This document shows positions 8,329 to 19,900 of a stretch of DNA of 34,817 nucleotides, piece by piece. A program made the translations under genes and the position numbers. The DNA comes from a virus, in the IMG/VR virus record IMGVR_UViG_3300042307_000152, positions 1 to 34,817 of that record. One strand, 5' to 3'. How positions within the stretch are numbered: the first letter of the stretch is position 1; every line of letters starts with the position of its first letter. The notes beneath the pieces are model-generated. The model was given only the letters and a program-made list of their open reading frames with translations. It ran no database searches and was not told where the DNA came from.

Positions 8329-9981
8329 ATGGCTACAAGTTCAACATATTATTTAAACGCTCCATCACTAGGCTCCGCTACAGCTGTGTTCACGAACGCA
8401 GCTTTAACGGTATGTGCCCCCAATGGATTCTATTCAGACGGTTTCATATCAAGGGAGTTAGTTGACTGCGTACTTTTACCTCAGCAAATCTGTCCTTCTT
8501 GCACTATACCTTGTGATGAATCTATATCTGCTGATGGGTTACAAGGCATCTATTATCTTAACACAGACTTAGGTGCTGCTATAGGAGCTGTTATAATTAG
8601 ATTCAATACCGTAAACATCCCTGATGGTATCAAAGCTGTTTATAATAGCGTTGTGTACAATGGCGTTTCTTCACCGACATCTGGATGGCTTCAAGGTACC
8701 GCAGGGCTTCCAACCTATATTGGATTGCAATCTGCTGATTGTGGTATCGTGGCAGGTTCTCCTTATACTTTGGCTGAGTTTCAATACGATGGTACGGACT
8801 TTGCTGCTCTTGGCACAAATACATCTGTGAGTGTATTGGCTGGACAAATGGAGTTAACAGTATTGGCTCCGGGGAATACGCTGATGGTTATACCAAAGAT
8901 AGCAGCAAGCCCATCAATATTGAACCTTGAATTCATTGGGCCATGCTCAGGGACTGTATTTGATATTTCAGTTGCCTGTCCAGCTGCGCTTACAGCATTC
9001 TCATCAAGCACAGTGAGTGCGACTAGTGAGTTAGCTTGTGAAAAAGATTTTCTTGAAACATATTATGTCGCTCATGTAAATGGGTCTTCTGGTACGTTAG
9101 GATTATACGACTTAGTTTTCAGTGATGTCAATGGCCAGTTTAAGTTGGGGGCAGGTTTCTACAAGACTAATGACGCAGGTGCTAATAATTGGTATCAGGT
9201 AGATGCTAATGGAGCAATTGTTTTGTTTGGTACTTGTCTGGTTCCAATCCCTTGTGGCGATGCCATAGAGGGGGACGGAGCTCAAGGGGTATATTATATT
9301 GAGTCAAATGTCGGAACAGGTACAGGGGCAATTATTGTTAGCTTTAACCCACAAAGTTTGACTGATGGTATATTAGCCACATACAATGGTGTAAACTATA
9401 ATGGACTATCTTCACCAGTATGGGGATGGAGACAGGGAACTGCAGGGTTACCTACCTATATTGGCAGTACAGATTGCAATTTAGTCGCAGGCTCTCCTCA
9501 TCCTGCTGTCCCTCAGTTTGAGTATAATGGAACTACTTTTGCTCCATTAGGTACAAATTTAAATGTAACTGTATTGGCAGGACAAATGCAACTTACTGGG
9601 ACAGAACCGGGACTATGCATTATGGTTATACCAAAGACAGCAGCTAGTCCATCTACATTAAATATTAGTGTTTTTGGAATTTGCTCAACAACTTTATTTG
9701 ACATAGACATTAATTGTCCAGCTCCTTTAACATCATTTGCATCTAGTCTTAATAATTTTGACAGCTCAACTGCTTGTGTCAACGCTATTGACCAGACATT
9801 CTACGTAGCCCATGTCAATGGTGCTGCTGGGGTACTCGGTCTATATGACCTAGTGTTCAGTGATGTTAATGGTCAGTTTAAACTAAGCACGGGCTACTAC
9901 AAGACAACGGCAGCTGGAGCCAACAACTGGTATCGAGTGGATTCTAATGGAGCGATTATTCAATTTGGAACTTGTCCTTAA
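8329..9981 (+). CDS. Tail protein with two ~245-residue repeats (550 aa)
   Basis: A 60-residue N-terminal head (TYYLNAPSLGSATAVFTNAA; PNGFYSDGFISRELVDCVLLP) is followed by two homologous modules at residues 61-304 and 308-550. Shared landmarks are PC-x4-I-x2-DG-x-QG-x-YY, GTAGLPTYIG, NxxVxVLAGQMxLT, MVIPKxAASPS, AHVNG, GLYDLVFSDVNGQFKL and FGTC. All residues suggest beta-structure, and Cys pairs recur at equivalent places. It follows the stabilisation protein by 18 bases, so it is probably an appendage or tip component. A receptor-binding role is possible but not shown. The N-terminal head probably docks it to the tail. Confidence 0.7.
   Translation: MATSSTYYLNAPSLGSATAVFTNAALTVCAPNGFYSDGFISRELVDCVLLPQQICPSCTIPCDESISADGLQGIYYLNTDLGAAIGAVIIRFNTVNIPDGIKAVYNSVVYNGVSSPTSGWLQGTAGLPTYIGLQSADCGIVAGSPYTLAEFQYDGTDFAALGTNTSVSVLAGQMELTVLAPGNTLMVIPKIAASPSILNLEFIGPCSGTVFDISVACPAALTAFSSSTVSATSELACEKDFLETYYVAHVNGSSGTLGLYDLVFSDVNGQFKLGAGFYKTNDAGANNWYQVDANGAIVLFGTCLVPIPCGDAIEGDGAQGVYYIESNVGTGTGAIIVSFNPQSLTDGILATYNGVNYNGLSSPVWGWRQGTAGLPTYIGSTDCNLVAGSPHPAVPQFEYNGTTFAPLGTNLNVTVLAGQMQLTGTEPGLCIMVIPKTAASPSTLNISVFGICSTTLFDIDINCPAPLTSFASSLNNFDSSTACVNAIDQTFYVAHVNGAAGVLGLYDLVFSDVNGQFKLSTGYYKTTAAGANNWYRVDSNGAIIQFGTCP
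8509..9978 (+). repeat. Tandem coding duplication in the 550-aa tail gene
   Basis: Copy 1 spans about 8509-9240 and copy 2 about 9250-9978, offset by about 247 codons. The proteins share long motif blocks, while the DNA has diverged widely, including at synonymous sites, so the duplication is old. Confidence 0.85.
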
Positions 9982-9986
9982 TAACT

Positions 9987-10793
9987 ATGGCGAACTATAC
10001 ACTAACATACAGCGAAGCGGGGCCCGGATGGGTCTCCTTCTATTCTTATTATCCTGACTGGATGATAGGGATGAACAATTATTTCTATACGTTTAAAGGC
10101 GGGGATTTGTACAGGCACAATACCAACGAGGAAAGGAACACGTTTTACACTCCTTGGCAGGCCAAGAATGGTACGCCAAATGCAGACTTTACTCCAACTA
10201 GAATGAAGAGTGTATTTAACACTTCTGTCCTAGAGAATAAGGTATTCAAAACGATAGACATACAGGGAGATGCTCCTTGGGCCTTTACATTAGAGACCGA
10301 CATACAGGTATCAGGCTTTATCCAATTGGATTGGTTCGAGAAGAAAGAAGCCACATACTTTGCCTTTATTAGAAACAACGCTGCAGGAGAACTATCCCTA
10401 AGAAGTGTGAATGGTATTGGTCAAAGTAGTCAGGTTGTTGGAGGGAATGTAATCAGATTCCCTACTAGCGTTTCTATTGGTAGCATCATAAGCATTGGAG
10501 ACCTTTTGTATTTCTCACTCCCTCCGTCCTATGGCACGCCTGTACTGGCTGGCCGAGTAACGGCTATAACAGTGAACTTGCCTAGCAGTATTAATCAGAT
10601 AACAATTGATACCACGATAGCAGGAACAACTCCTATACCTATCCAGAATGCGTTTATATTTTACGTCAAGAATTCAGTTGCTGAATCTCATGGAGTACTT
10701 GGTCATTACTGCGTATTTGATATGGAGAATACTTACACGAATAAGATTGAGCTATATGCTGTTGAGGCAGACGTAATGAAAAGTTTCCCTTAA
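9987..10793 (+). CDS. Phage structural protein, tail region (268 aa)
   Basis: The ATG at 9987 lies five bases after the preceding stop and gives MANYTLTYSEAGPGWVSFYS; a TTG five codons upstream would overlap the previous gene and is less likely. Motifs include SYYPDWMIGMNNYFYTFKGG, LYRHNTNEERNTFY, ENKVFKTIDIQGDAPW and WFEKKEATYFAFIRN, a pattern I recall from tail-region virion proteins of crAss-like phages. It is beta-rich and has no enzyme motif or membrane segment. Near its C-terminus is SHGVLGHYCVFDMEN. It sits between the duplicated tail protein and the acetyltransferase, at the end of the tail block. Confidence 0.7.
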   Translation: MANYTLTYSEAGPGWVSFYSYYPDWMIGMNNYFYTFKGGDLYRHNTNEERNTFYTPWQAKNGTPNADFTPTRMKSVFNTSVLENKVFKTIDIQGDAPWAFTLETDIQVSGFIQLDWFEKKEATYFAFIRNNAAGELSLRSVNGIGQSSQVVGGNVIRFPTSVSIGSIISIGDLLYFSLPPSYGTPVLAGRVTAITVNLPSSINQITIDTTIAGTTPIPIQNAFIFYVKNSVAESHGVLGHYCVFDMENTYTNKIELYAVEADVMKSFP

Positions 10794-10799
10794 AATTAA

Positions 10800-10807
10800 T
10801 ATCTTTG
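10800..10807 (+). promoter_or_regulatory. Possible -7 promoter box upstream of the GNAT gene
   Basis: TATCTTTG matches TAnnTTTG and lies seven bases before the ATG at 10815, so the transcript would be nearly leaderless. No convincing -33 TTTG is seen at the expected spacing, so support is partial. Confidence 0.35.
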
Positions 10808-10814
10808 TTATAGC

Positions 10815-11225
10815 ATGGCACTAACAATACGAGAGTTAAGCGAAACGGATTACGAAGACATTCTTGTAGAATGGTGGGGCCAATGGGGATGGGAGCCTCC
10901 ACAAAAGGACTTCCTTCCTAATGATGGCAAAGGCGGCATCATAGTTTATGACGGTGATGTTCCAATTTGCGCAGGATATATGTATCTTACTAACTCTAAA
11001 GTAGGGTGGGTAGATTGGATTATTTCTAATAAGTATTATACCAAGAAAGAACTAAGGAAATACGCACTTGAATTATTGGTCTCCAGATTGACTGAAATAT
11101 GCGGATTAGTTGGATGCAAGTACGTATATGCACTTATTAAGAATCAAAGTTTAATAAAGACGTATGAGGAACTTGGATATATTAAAGGAGACTCATACAC
11201 ATCTGAAATGATAAAAGTATTATAA
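10815..11225 (+). CDS. GNAT-family N-acetyltransferase (136 aa)
   Basis: The N-terminal IRELSETDYEDILVEWWGQW, then GIIVYDGDVPICAGYMYLTN, VGWVDWIISN and a C-terminal LIKTYEELGYIKG follow the GNAT order: N-terminal strand-helix, central strands, and the final N-x-x-L-I-x-x-Y-E-x-L-G-Y block. It is of the small phage type, which has a weak acetyl-CoA loop rather than a clear Q/R-x-x-G-x-G/A. It would transfer an acetyl group to a protein or small molecule; the substrate is unknown. It is lodged between tail genes and the internal-virion trio, with a possible promoter box of its own, so it is expressed late. A second GNAT-like fold lies inside the 3282-aa protein downstream. Confidence 0.75.
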   Translation: MALTIRELSETDYEDILVEWWGQWGWEPPQKDFLPNDGKGGIIVYDGDVPICAGYMYLTNSKVGWVDWIISNKYYTKKELRKYALELLVSRLTEICGLVGCKYVYALIKNQSLIKTYEELGYIKGDSYTSEMIKVL

Positions 11226-11226
11226 T

Positions 11227-12096
11227 ATGGCAGCATTTACAACAGTAGCGGCAGGTATTGGATTAGCGACTACAGCAGCTACAACAGGTATGTCTTTTGC
11301 TAACGCTGGAAAGCAACGTAGGTTAATGAGAGAGGCAGAGTCCGCAGCAGATGCGGCTATGCAAGAAGCACGTAAAAAGCTTGAGGTTAACGTATACGAT
11401 AAGTTAGCGATACAGAAGGAGCCTTATGAGTTACAGAGAGAAGCTATGCTTGCTCAAGGAGCTCAGGCTCTTCAAGCTGGCGTTGAGAGCGAGAGAGGCG
11501 CAGCTGCTACAGCTGGTCGTATTCAGATGGCAGCTAATGAAGGGCAAGCAGCTATAAGAACAGCAATGGGTCAGGACCTTCAACAACTTGAGATGCTTAG
11601 CGCTCAGGAGGAGGGAAGGCTTAGAGATATTGGTGTTCAGCTAGACCTTGAAGAAGTAGCAGGTTCTCAGCTTGCTGCTGCTAATGCACAGGAGCTAGGG
11701 GCTCAAGCAACAGCACAGGGTATGGAGGGGCTTACTAGTCTTGGAAGTCAATTGGCTTCACAGGCTCCATTATTTGAGAAGACTGCTTCAGCTAGACAGG
11801 CCAGTGGTATTGAGAAAATATTGTCTAAAGATTTTGGTCAAAGCCAGACAGGTATAAGTAATAATTTGGCCAAGTTAGGGAATGTTGATGGAATTGATTT
11901 TAGCAAAGTATCTAAAATGAGTAAGCCAGACCTTGATGAGTTTTTATTAGGTGTTCCTGCTGCAACATTGAAAAAGATAAAGGGTATGTTGCCAAATACA
12001 GTTCAATCGTTTAGTCCTACCTATACTCCTCCTGCGACTAAATTAACAGGCACTCCTGCTGTATTCCCTAATATAGGATTTGCTTGGAATAAATAA
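11227..12096 (+). CDS. Small internal virion protein, T7 gp14-like in layout (289 aa)
   Basis: It starts one base after the preceding stop. Residues 2-27 form a hydrophobic Ala/Gly/Thr-rich segment (AAFTTVAAGIGLATTAATTG) that could enter a membrane. A long, Ala/Gln/Glu-rich helical stretch (~30-185, such as REAESAADAAMQEARKKLEV and QAGVESERGAAATAGRIQMA) follows, then a less regular C-terminus. This composition and its place just before two larger proteins match the T7 gp14 type, which is ejected first and forms a channel in the outer membrane. No sequence identity to gp14 is claimed. The alternative is a scaffold or cargo protein. Confidence 0.6.
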   Translation: MAAFTTVAAGIGLATTAATTGMSFANAGKQRRLMREAESAADAAMQEARKKLEVNVYDKLAIQKEPYELQREAMLAQGAQALQAGVESERGAAATAGRIQMAANEGQAAIRTAMGQDLQQLEMLSAQEEGRLRDIGVQLDLEEVAGSQLAAANAQELGAQATAQGMEGLTSLGSQLASQAPLFEKTASARQASGIEKILSKDFGQSQTGISNNLAKLGNVDGIDFSKVSKMSKPDLDEFLLGVPAATLKKIKGMLPNTVQSFSPTYTPPATKLTGTPAVFPNIGFAWNK

Positions 12097-12106
12097 ATAA
12101 TAATCA

Positions 12107-13924
12107 ATGGCAACATTTTATAAATACGCTGAACGTAGTGCCGAGTCTCAAGTCAATTGGGCTGAGATAGGTAAGAACATGACGGATATGCTCCGTGATG
12201 AAGTTGCTTTAAGAGAAGAAAAGAAAGCTGCTATTGATGAGGCTACACGTAAGTATGCCGAACAGCTTTCAAATGCTCCTCAAGGAGAACACGTTGGCGC
12301 AAAAGAAGAGGCGCTTAGATTCGCTGACCAAGCAAGTCAGTATATGCTTCAGCAAGAAAAACTTTTAAAGAGTGGTTTATTAAAGCCAAAGGATTATATG
12401 ATTGCCCGTCAGAATTTAGTTGACGGAACTACAAGAGGTTTTAAATCTATGAAAGAATTCCAAGCTCAATATAGTGAGTTAATGGAAAGAGCAAGAACAG
12501 ACAAATCATCAATCCTAGAAATACAAGCCTTAGAAGAAATTCAAGGATACGGTAATTTTAGACAGTCAGGATTCTTTATTGATGCCCCTACAGGAAAAGT
12601 TAATGTTGGTTTAAAAGAAGAGAAGGACATTAATGGTCAAAAAGTAATGGGCCTAAAGGATGGTAGCACCCGTGGAATGGAATACGTAGATGGAGCTATC
12701 TACACAAGAATAGATAAGTTTAGAGTTAGAGAATCTTTGACTCCGATAGCTGATAGCTTAGGTGTAGAAATTCAATCTACGTTAGACCCAGCTACATTAA
12801 GTAAGCTAGGCACTATTACATCTGTAGAGGACCTTAGAAATAGAAAAGATATTGACCCTGAGACTAATCAAGAAATATTTAATTATTATAAAGCTATTAG
12901 AGACGCTGTTGGAACAGTCATTTCTAGCCCATTTCAAAAGGCATCATTGCTTGCTGATACATTAGGTGTGCAAGTTACTATGGACCCTAATGTGGCAGCT
13001 AAAGACCCTAACTTAATTCTTAAAGTAATAGACCCTAATACAGGCAGAGCTGAGTATAAGTTCTCAGAACAGCTAGAAAAGAAGGCTGAAGACTATATGA
13101 CTCAGCAATTGTTAAGCATGGTCACTAGAAAAGAAGAAATCAAAACAGGCGGTCAGGTTCAGCGTCAAGACCCATCTGCAGCAGTTTTGGATAGAGGGGA
13201 TAAAATTAAAGATGCTGAAAACTTTGGTAAACAACTAGGTGCAGCATTAAAGAGCGATGATGACCAAGAGGTCGGAAACTCTATTATATACTTAGCTCAA
13301 AAAGCAAAAAAACGTGTTAACAGAAACGGTAGTACAATTACAGTTAGTGAAATGGATGGAACAGGAGAGTCTACATTTGATTTAAATGATGACCCTGATA
13401 AAATAGCTAGTGCTATGATTAGTGCTTTTGGTACAGATTTACCTGAAGACACTATTCTTAAATTTAGTAAATCAACATACAAAGGCAACAAGGCTAATAC
13501 GAGAACTGTAGCAACAGGTTTTACAGAAGAAGCTGAAGAGCAGGCACCATTAGATGAGCTTAATACAATTGTTTCTGAAAGCATTCAGACTCCTAAATTA
13601 ACTCCGTATCTTGAAAAGCTTACAAGCGGAGAAGCTTTGACAGAGCAGTTTAACAAGTTCATTTCACCAAAACTGTCAGGAGTTAAATTTGATTATAATG
13701 CAGCGGGAAATGTTTTTGTTGATGTTAATGGAGTAGAATCAGCAGGATATAAAGTAGGAGACCCAGCTAAAAATAAAGCTGCCCTTAAAAATCTGCAGGA
13801 CTTTATTATTAAAACTTATGCTAAGGGAGGAACTGCTGAGGAACAAGAAATGGCAGCTGAGGCTGTGCTAAGTTTATTCCCTAAGACAAGCAGAAAGACA
13901 GGTGGAGTTATGGCAGGATATTAA
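12107..13924 (+). CDS. Internal virion/cargo protein (605 aa), middle member of the trio
   Basis: It starts at ATG 12107, ten bases after the preceding stop. The N-terminal ~140 residues are helical and charged (MTDMLRDEVALREEKKAAID; FADQASQYMLQQEKLLKSG). A mixed middle (GFFIDAPTGKVNVGLKEEKD...) follows, and the C-terminal third is acidic and Lys-rich and ends in KTSRKTGGVMAGY. No catalytic motif or membrane segment is recognised. Its size and position between the membrane-type 289-aa protein and the 3282-aa protein recall T7 gp15, which lines the ejection channel. This is an analogy of gene order only. Confidence 0.6.
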   Translation: MATFYKYAERSAESQVNWAEIGKNMTDMLRDEVALREEKKAAIDEATRKYAEQLSNAPQGEHVGAKEEALRFADQASQYMLQQEKLLKSGLLKPKDYMIARQNLVDGTTRGFKSMKEFQAQYSELMERARTDKSSILEIQALEEIQGYGNFRQSGFFIDAPTGKVNVGLKEEKDINGQKVMGLKDGSTRGMEYVDGAIYTRIDKFRVRESLTPIADSLGVEIQSTLDPATLSKLGTITSVEDLRNRKDIDPETNQEIFNYYKAIRDAVGTVISSPFQKASLLADTLGVQVTMDPNVAAKDPNLILKVIDPNTGRAEYKFSEQLEKKAEDYMTQQLLSMVTRKEEIKTGGQVQRQDPSAAVLDRGDKIKDAENFGKQLGAALKSDDDQEVGNSIIYLAQKAKKRVNRNGSTITVSEMDGTGESTFDLNDDPDKIASAMISAFGTDLPEDTILKFSKSTYKGNKANTRTVATGFTEEAEEQAPLDELNTIVSESIQTPKLTPYLEKLTSGEALTEQFNKFISPKLSGVKFDYNAAGNVFVDVNGVESAGYKVGDPAKNKAALKNLQDFIIKTYAKGGTAEEQEMAAEAVLSLFPKTSRKTGGVMAGY

Positions 13925-13946
13925 TTAATACATACAAGCATACAAG

Positions 13947-16900
13947 ATGAACGAACAGGCTATTATAGACTCATACAACCTAGCGGTACAGAATGGATAC
14001 AAGAAATCAGTTGATGAATTTAAGACATTGCTTTCTACCAATTCAAATGCTTTAAATGATATTTATAATTTATCCGTACAAAATGGATACAAAAAATCAA
14101 TAGAAGATTATAAAGTATTGATGGGTGTATCCCCTATAAAAGCCTCAGGTCAGGAGCCTGAAATGCCAGCAGAGTTAAAAAAAAAAGACGATACTACGGC
14201 ATTACCTTCGGCACTTGGTTCTTTGGCTTCGTCCGTATCAGCTGAAGCAGACCCTGAAGCATTACGTTTTGCTGAGTTAGTATCTAAGCAAGGTCAGGTT
14301 GTAGGCAAGAGAAGAGACGAGCCCGGATACATAGACCCTCGTAAAAAGTTGGGTATGTATCCAACTCAGGAGGAGACTAACAAGGCCATGACCCAATTTG
14401 TTGCTGACATAGATGCTAGCAAGGGGATGGCTCCTGAGTATGAGGAGAAGGATTTTTTTGAAGGAGGAATTGGTACTGCGCTTCGTACATTTGATACGTA
14501 TTCCCCTATACCACTTGGAGAAGCGATTGATGATACTGCTAGAACATTGGCATCAGGATACGCACAAGGACAATTGGCTTCAGCTGCAAATGAGTTGATA
14601 CTATCAGGACCTATTCCTAATGATGAGACTATAGAAAAATTACTTGAATATAGCAAGATGGCTCAAGAGTTAGGTCCGTCTGATGCGTTTATAAATTATC
14701 AAAAAAAATCTGAAGAAGTAGGAGGCGGTTTTTGGGGATTTTTTAGAGGAGTATCAGACAACCCTGCAGTATTACCTGAGCTAATCGTTAATTCATTTAC
14801 AGCAATGGCCACCAACAAGGAGGCTGTATTAGCAGGAGCAGGGGCGATATTAACTAATGCAATAGCTACAGCCGCATCGGCAGGAATTCCAACGGCTGGC
14901 GCAGGTGCTGCCCCGGGATTTGTGGCTGGAGCTGCATCAGCTCTACCTGTAGCAATGGGATTAGCAAGTGGTATTTTAACTACAGGAGCAACTTTTGCTG
15001 AGCTACTTCAGCAAGAATTAGGGACGGATGAGAACGGAAATCCTATTCAGCCTACAAAAGAAAACACAAAGGCTATACTTGAAGACCCTGAAAAGTTTAA
15101 TAAGATTAGAAATAAGTCTATACTAAAAGGCGCTACAGTAGGCGCTATAGATTTTTTTACTGGCAAATTATCATCTGCTGTTGGAGCTAAGATATTAAGT
15201 AAATCGGCTGCTACTTCAGCAACAGGAGAAGCCACTAAATCTGCATACACTAAATCTCTCGCTTCGGGCGGAGTTATTGAATCAGGAGGCGGAGGTCTTG
15301 GAGAAGCTGCTGGAACTGCTATGGCAGGAGAAAAACAAAATCTTGAAAATATATTATTTGAGATGGTTACTGAAATGCCTATGACGGCAGTAAGTACAGC
15401 TCAAGCAAGACTAGCTGCTCCTGTTTATAAGGTTAATAATAAAAAGGTAACTGGAGAACAGCTTGATGAGATTATCGATACGATGGAGCCTGATGATTTA
15501 GCCAGAGCAAATATTAAAATCGAGAATGATTACGAGGGCCGTAACAAAAGAATGCAGGATAAGATTGTTACTGGAGCCATAGCAAGAGAAGTAAGGTTTG
15601 CTCAACCTGATTTGAATGAGCCAACCGTTAATGCTATTGTAGAATTACAGAAGCAGTTAGATGCATTAGATGGAAACAAGACTCAGGTAGCTAAAGATAA
15701 AGCTGCTCAGATTAGAGCAGATATAAAGAACCTGCAGGAGAATCCAATTATAGAAACTAAACCAAAAGAAGATGCCGTTCAAGAGCAAGCAGCAGGTGAA
15801 GTACCTGTTCAGTCAGGAGCCACAGTTAGCGAAGAAGTGGCGCAAGGAGAACCCCAAGCAGAACCTCAAGTCACTGCCGAAGCGGGTGTCCAAGAAGAAG
15901 TAATAACTAAAAAGCAACTACCTGAAGGTGTCGTTATAGAAAGTGCTATAACTGAAGAGGGTGAAATAGATTATGACGCTGAACAAGAAGTAAGAACCAT
16001 CGCTAAGAAAAGAGACCTTGGTATTACATCAGACAGAGAGATTGCTTATGTCGCAAGAGATGATGATGGTAATGTCATTGGAGGTGCATTCACATCGTAC
16101 GATGGAGATAAATATACTTTTGATGTAGTTGTTGATGAAGCTCAAGAGGGCACAGGAATTGGCTCTAATTTACTTGATGCTGTAATTGAAATTCCTTTTG
16201 ATATTAAAGATGAAAATCCAAAGGCAATTATAGAAGTGGATGTGGTAAATCCTGTAATGCAAAAAATGCTGGAGGCAAGGGGATTTAAAGTTAAACAAAA
16301 ATTAGGAGAGGGAAGAGTATTAATGCGGCCTGTGGCTCCCTCTAAAACTAAAAAAACTAAGGCGACTATATCTCCAGCTGTATCTCCAGCTGTATCTCCA
16401 GCCCCTGTTAAAGAAGAAGTAATAACTGATGACCAAATAGTTGAGTACAATCCAACTGAAGAGGTATCAGATAGGAACAATGAGGTGCTAGGTAAGGTAT
16501 TAAAGTTAAAGAAATTTGAACCACAGGCTGAACCATTGAGAACAGACCTTGGTGACTCTGTTGTCTTTGAGTACAACAACTTTGACGAGGATGAAACAAG
16601 AACCCGTCTTACATTTAAAAAGAAGAAGGACGGTACTATTACAGGAGTAGGTGTACAGATAGATAAAAACACAGGCGATATTCGTGGAACAGATTTATTC
16701 AGAAAATATGTAGCTTCTAAAAGAGCTGAACAATTACAAACAACTAAACAAGATACAAATGAAGCTATACCGACTGAGCGGATACAGCCAGAACTACGGA
16801 CTGTTCAACCCGAGACCAAAGCCACAACTAAGCCAGCAAAACCTAAAGGACCTACACCAGTCTCTACAAAAAGAGAGCAAGTCAAAAGCTCCATCCAAAG

Positions 16901-19900
16901 AGTCGCAAAGGCAGGACTCCTCCGCTCCGCAGAAACAGGGAAGCAAACAATAACCGAGCAGGAGATTGATGCCCAGATGGCATTGACAGACGCTATGGCT
17001 AGAGTTTGGCAAGAGACATCAGGCAAGGATAACTTTTACGAAACCTTTTTTGAAGACGTAAAGGAGGGGGATATTGATGCCATCAGACAAAAGGGTGGTG
17101 CTCTATTCCAAAGCACTGAGCTACCTCAGCTTCCTGTTACCAGAGTTACTTTAGCTGTGTTTGAGCTTCCTGAGTTTCAGAAGATGAAAGGCAATATGGT
17201 AGCTCCTCAAGCTGTGAGCGACCTAATGAAGTCTCGTGGCAAGCAAATTGAAAAGGACATTGTAAATACAGTACTGTCCTACGACAAGTACCAAGGCCAG
17301 AAGAGAATTTCTTTTGATGAGTTCAAGGATGATGTTGAGACTCAGCTAATGAAGCTCGAGCGTATTGATACAACAACATACGCTTCTTATGGTATGGATA
17401 ATCTTGGTGATGAGCAAAACTATGGGACAGCTCAGACCATTATATTCAATAGCCCTATTGACCATGGTCAGTTTGGTCACTTCCGAAATGACTTTAACAA
17501 TAGAGCTATTCAAATTACTACTTGGAACATTCGTCAGGTACCAAACACTGAGCAGTATGTAGCGATTGATGCTAATATGCCGGCCGGTGTTGAGCAAAAT
17601 GAAATGGCTCAGTACGTGGGCACAGCAGGACCTCTTGCTGATGTGCAGAGATGGGTCAATGAAAGGAACGATATGTCCGAAAGGGATATTAATGTAGGAT
17701 TGTTCGGACACATTCGTAATTGGTTTAATAGAAATACTGGGGTATACACCTTAGCAGAACTACAAAGCGACTACTTCCAAAAGAACAAGGCCAATGATTT
17801 GTACGCATCAAAAATCCCTCAAGAGGAGATAGATGAATACATGAATAAAAACTTTAGAAGCAAGCTTGATAAAGAAACACGTGAGCTTTTTAAGAAGGAG
17901 TTTAACATTGAGACAAAGTTTGTACTTGATGAGAATGGTAATAAAAAAGCTGTTGGTTCATTTGACTCAGAAGGAGAATTACTTGTATTAGAGCGTATTG
18001 ATGGATACACTACCCCTCCTATTGGATACGATGTTATTGAGAACGCAGAGAACAAAATAGTTATTGAGGCTGCTAGACTATTGGCTAGACAGGCTATTCC
18101 TTACAGTGATGTTGCTACAAGATATAGCGAACTTCGAGATGAGTATGAAGTAAAGCGAAAGGAACTAAAGAAAGAAGAGTACAAATACATAGCAAAACGA
18201 GTAGAAGAAGTTAAGAAGTCAGAAGCTGGCAACTTAATGCTTAGTCAATTCGTGGCTTCACAGAAGGTTCACGAGCTAAGACTATTCAGAGAGTCGCTTA
18301 AACACGCTGCAGACAAAGGAGCTACTGAACTTTGGTTCCCTACACCATATACTATTGCTGTAATTGAAGGATACGTAAGTGACAAAGGCACTCCTCCTTA
18401 CGAAATTATTCGTGGTGATGATAACTATCTTGAGCCCGGAGACCTTATTGATTACGGTGGAACTCGAATGATTGTCGTAGAATCAGGTGGTGACTACATA
18501 ACTGTTGCTGCTAGAGATTCTGTTTCAATATACGATATTGATGACCTAAGAAGAGATGAGGTCGATAACCGAATGAGTGAGTTGGAGTACAGCTTAGAGC
18601 GTCAGGTAAGTGATATAAATGCAATAACAAGACAAGAAGCTGAAGAGTATGAGACAGACGAGTGGATGTCTGAGAATATTAATGATGAATTGAACTCATA
18701 CTTTGAAAATAACCCTGAAGAAGAAACTGTTTCTTGGAATAAAATAATAAAGTTCGATGTAAGAGATAGGGTAGAAAAAGAGTATGACTACATGACCCCA
18801 CAAGACTTGGCATCTTGGGCAGAGGAGATTTATGAAGATGGTGATACTATCTATACGATTGATGAAAGAAGGGCTACAGAAAATCTCGGACAGCCTTCAG
18901 AATATGAGAGCAATGTAAATGAAGATGACTTTGAGGACCAGCTTAGTGAGACCCAATCTACTATAGTCAACAAGTACGGAGAGCTTGGTGAGATGATTCG
19001 CAAGATGCGACCTGATGCTGAGATAGTAAGAGATAACAATGGTAAGGCTTGGATTAAAACAGAAATCACAGCAGCAGATGCAAGCAATCCAATCATTGCT
19101 TTCCAAGAAGAGGGCGGCAAGATAAAAGGAGCTATTGATTTCTCTAACGATAACAAGGCTTCGGTCTACGTTTTTGATGGCGCTGATATATCTACACTTA
19201 CTCATGAAATGAGTGGCCACCTTGGCCGTAGGGTTCTCGAGAAGTTAGCTGAGACTAATGCTGATTTCGCAAAAGACTATGAGACTGCTAAAAAGTGGGC
19301 TGGCGTTGAGAACAATCAATGGACCCGTGGTGCTGAGGAGAAGTGGGCCAGAGGGTTTGAGAAATATTTAAGGTCAGGTAAAGCACCAAGCAATGCGTTG
19401 AAAAACGTATTTGAAAAACTGAAGGATTGGCTTACGAATATTTACAAAACCATTAAGGGTAGCAGCATAGACATTAAGCTTACGCCTAGCATTACTTCTG
19501 TATTTGATAACCTATTAGCCACTAAACAAGAGCAAGGCAAAGAAGTAGATGTACTAGAAGATGCTTTTGATTTCCTTGACAAAATAGATAAAGGCATTTC
19601 AAAAACATTAAAGACAAGAGCTAACGATGCGTTGCTTGGCATTCCTCTAACTGCTATTCAAGGAATGGTTAAAGGCCTGAAGGCATTGGTTCAGGGTGGC
19701 ATGAAACTACGTGATGCCATTAAAAATATAGCTGCAGAAAACAACATCTCTCAGGAGAAGCTTAGAGACATCCTTGATATTGCTAGTATCCAAGAGGATT
19801 TCAATACCTTAATGGATAAGGCTGATAAGTTGATAGCAACTCAGAAATCAAAAGAGATTCCTGAAAAGAAGATTGTATCCAACTTGGATAAAATGGTCCG

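Noticed and set aside
9972-9986. TTG start for the 268-aa structural gene
   Set aside because: It would overlap the stop of the 550-aa gene. The ATG at 9987 fits the spacing of neighbouring genes.
16142-16672. A 176-codon open frame on the - strand
   Set aside because: It lies inside the giant gene over the GNAT-like domain and linker; its Ser/Leu-rich product is typical of antisense frames.
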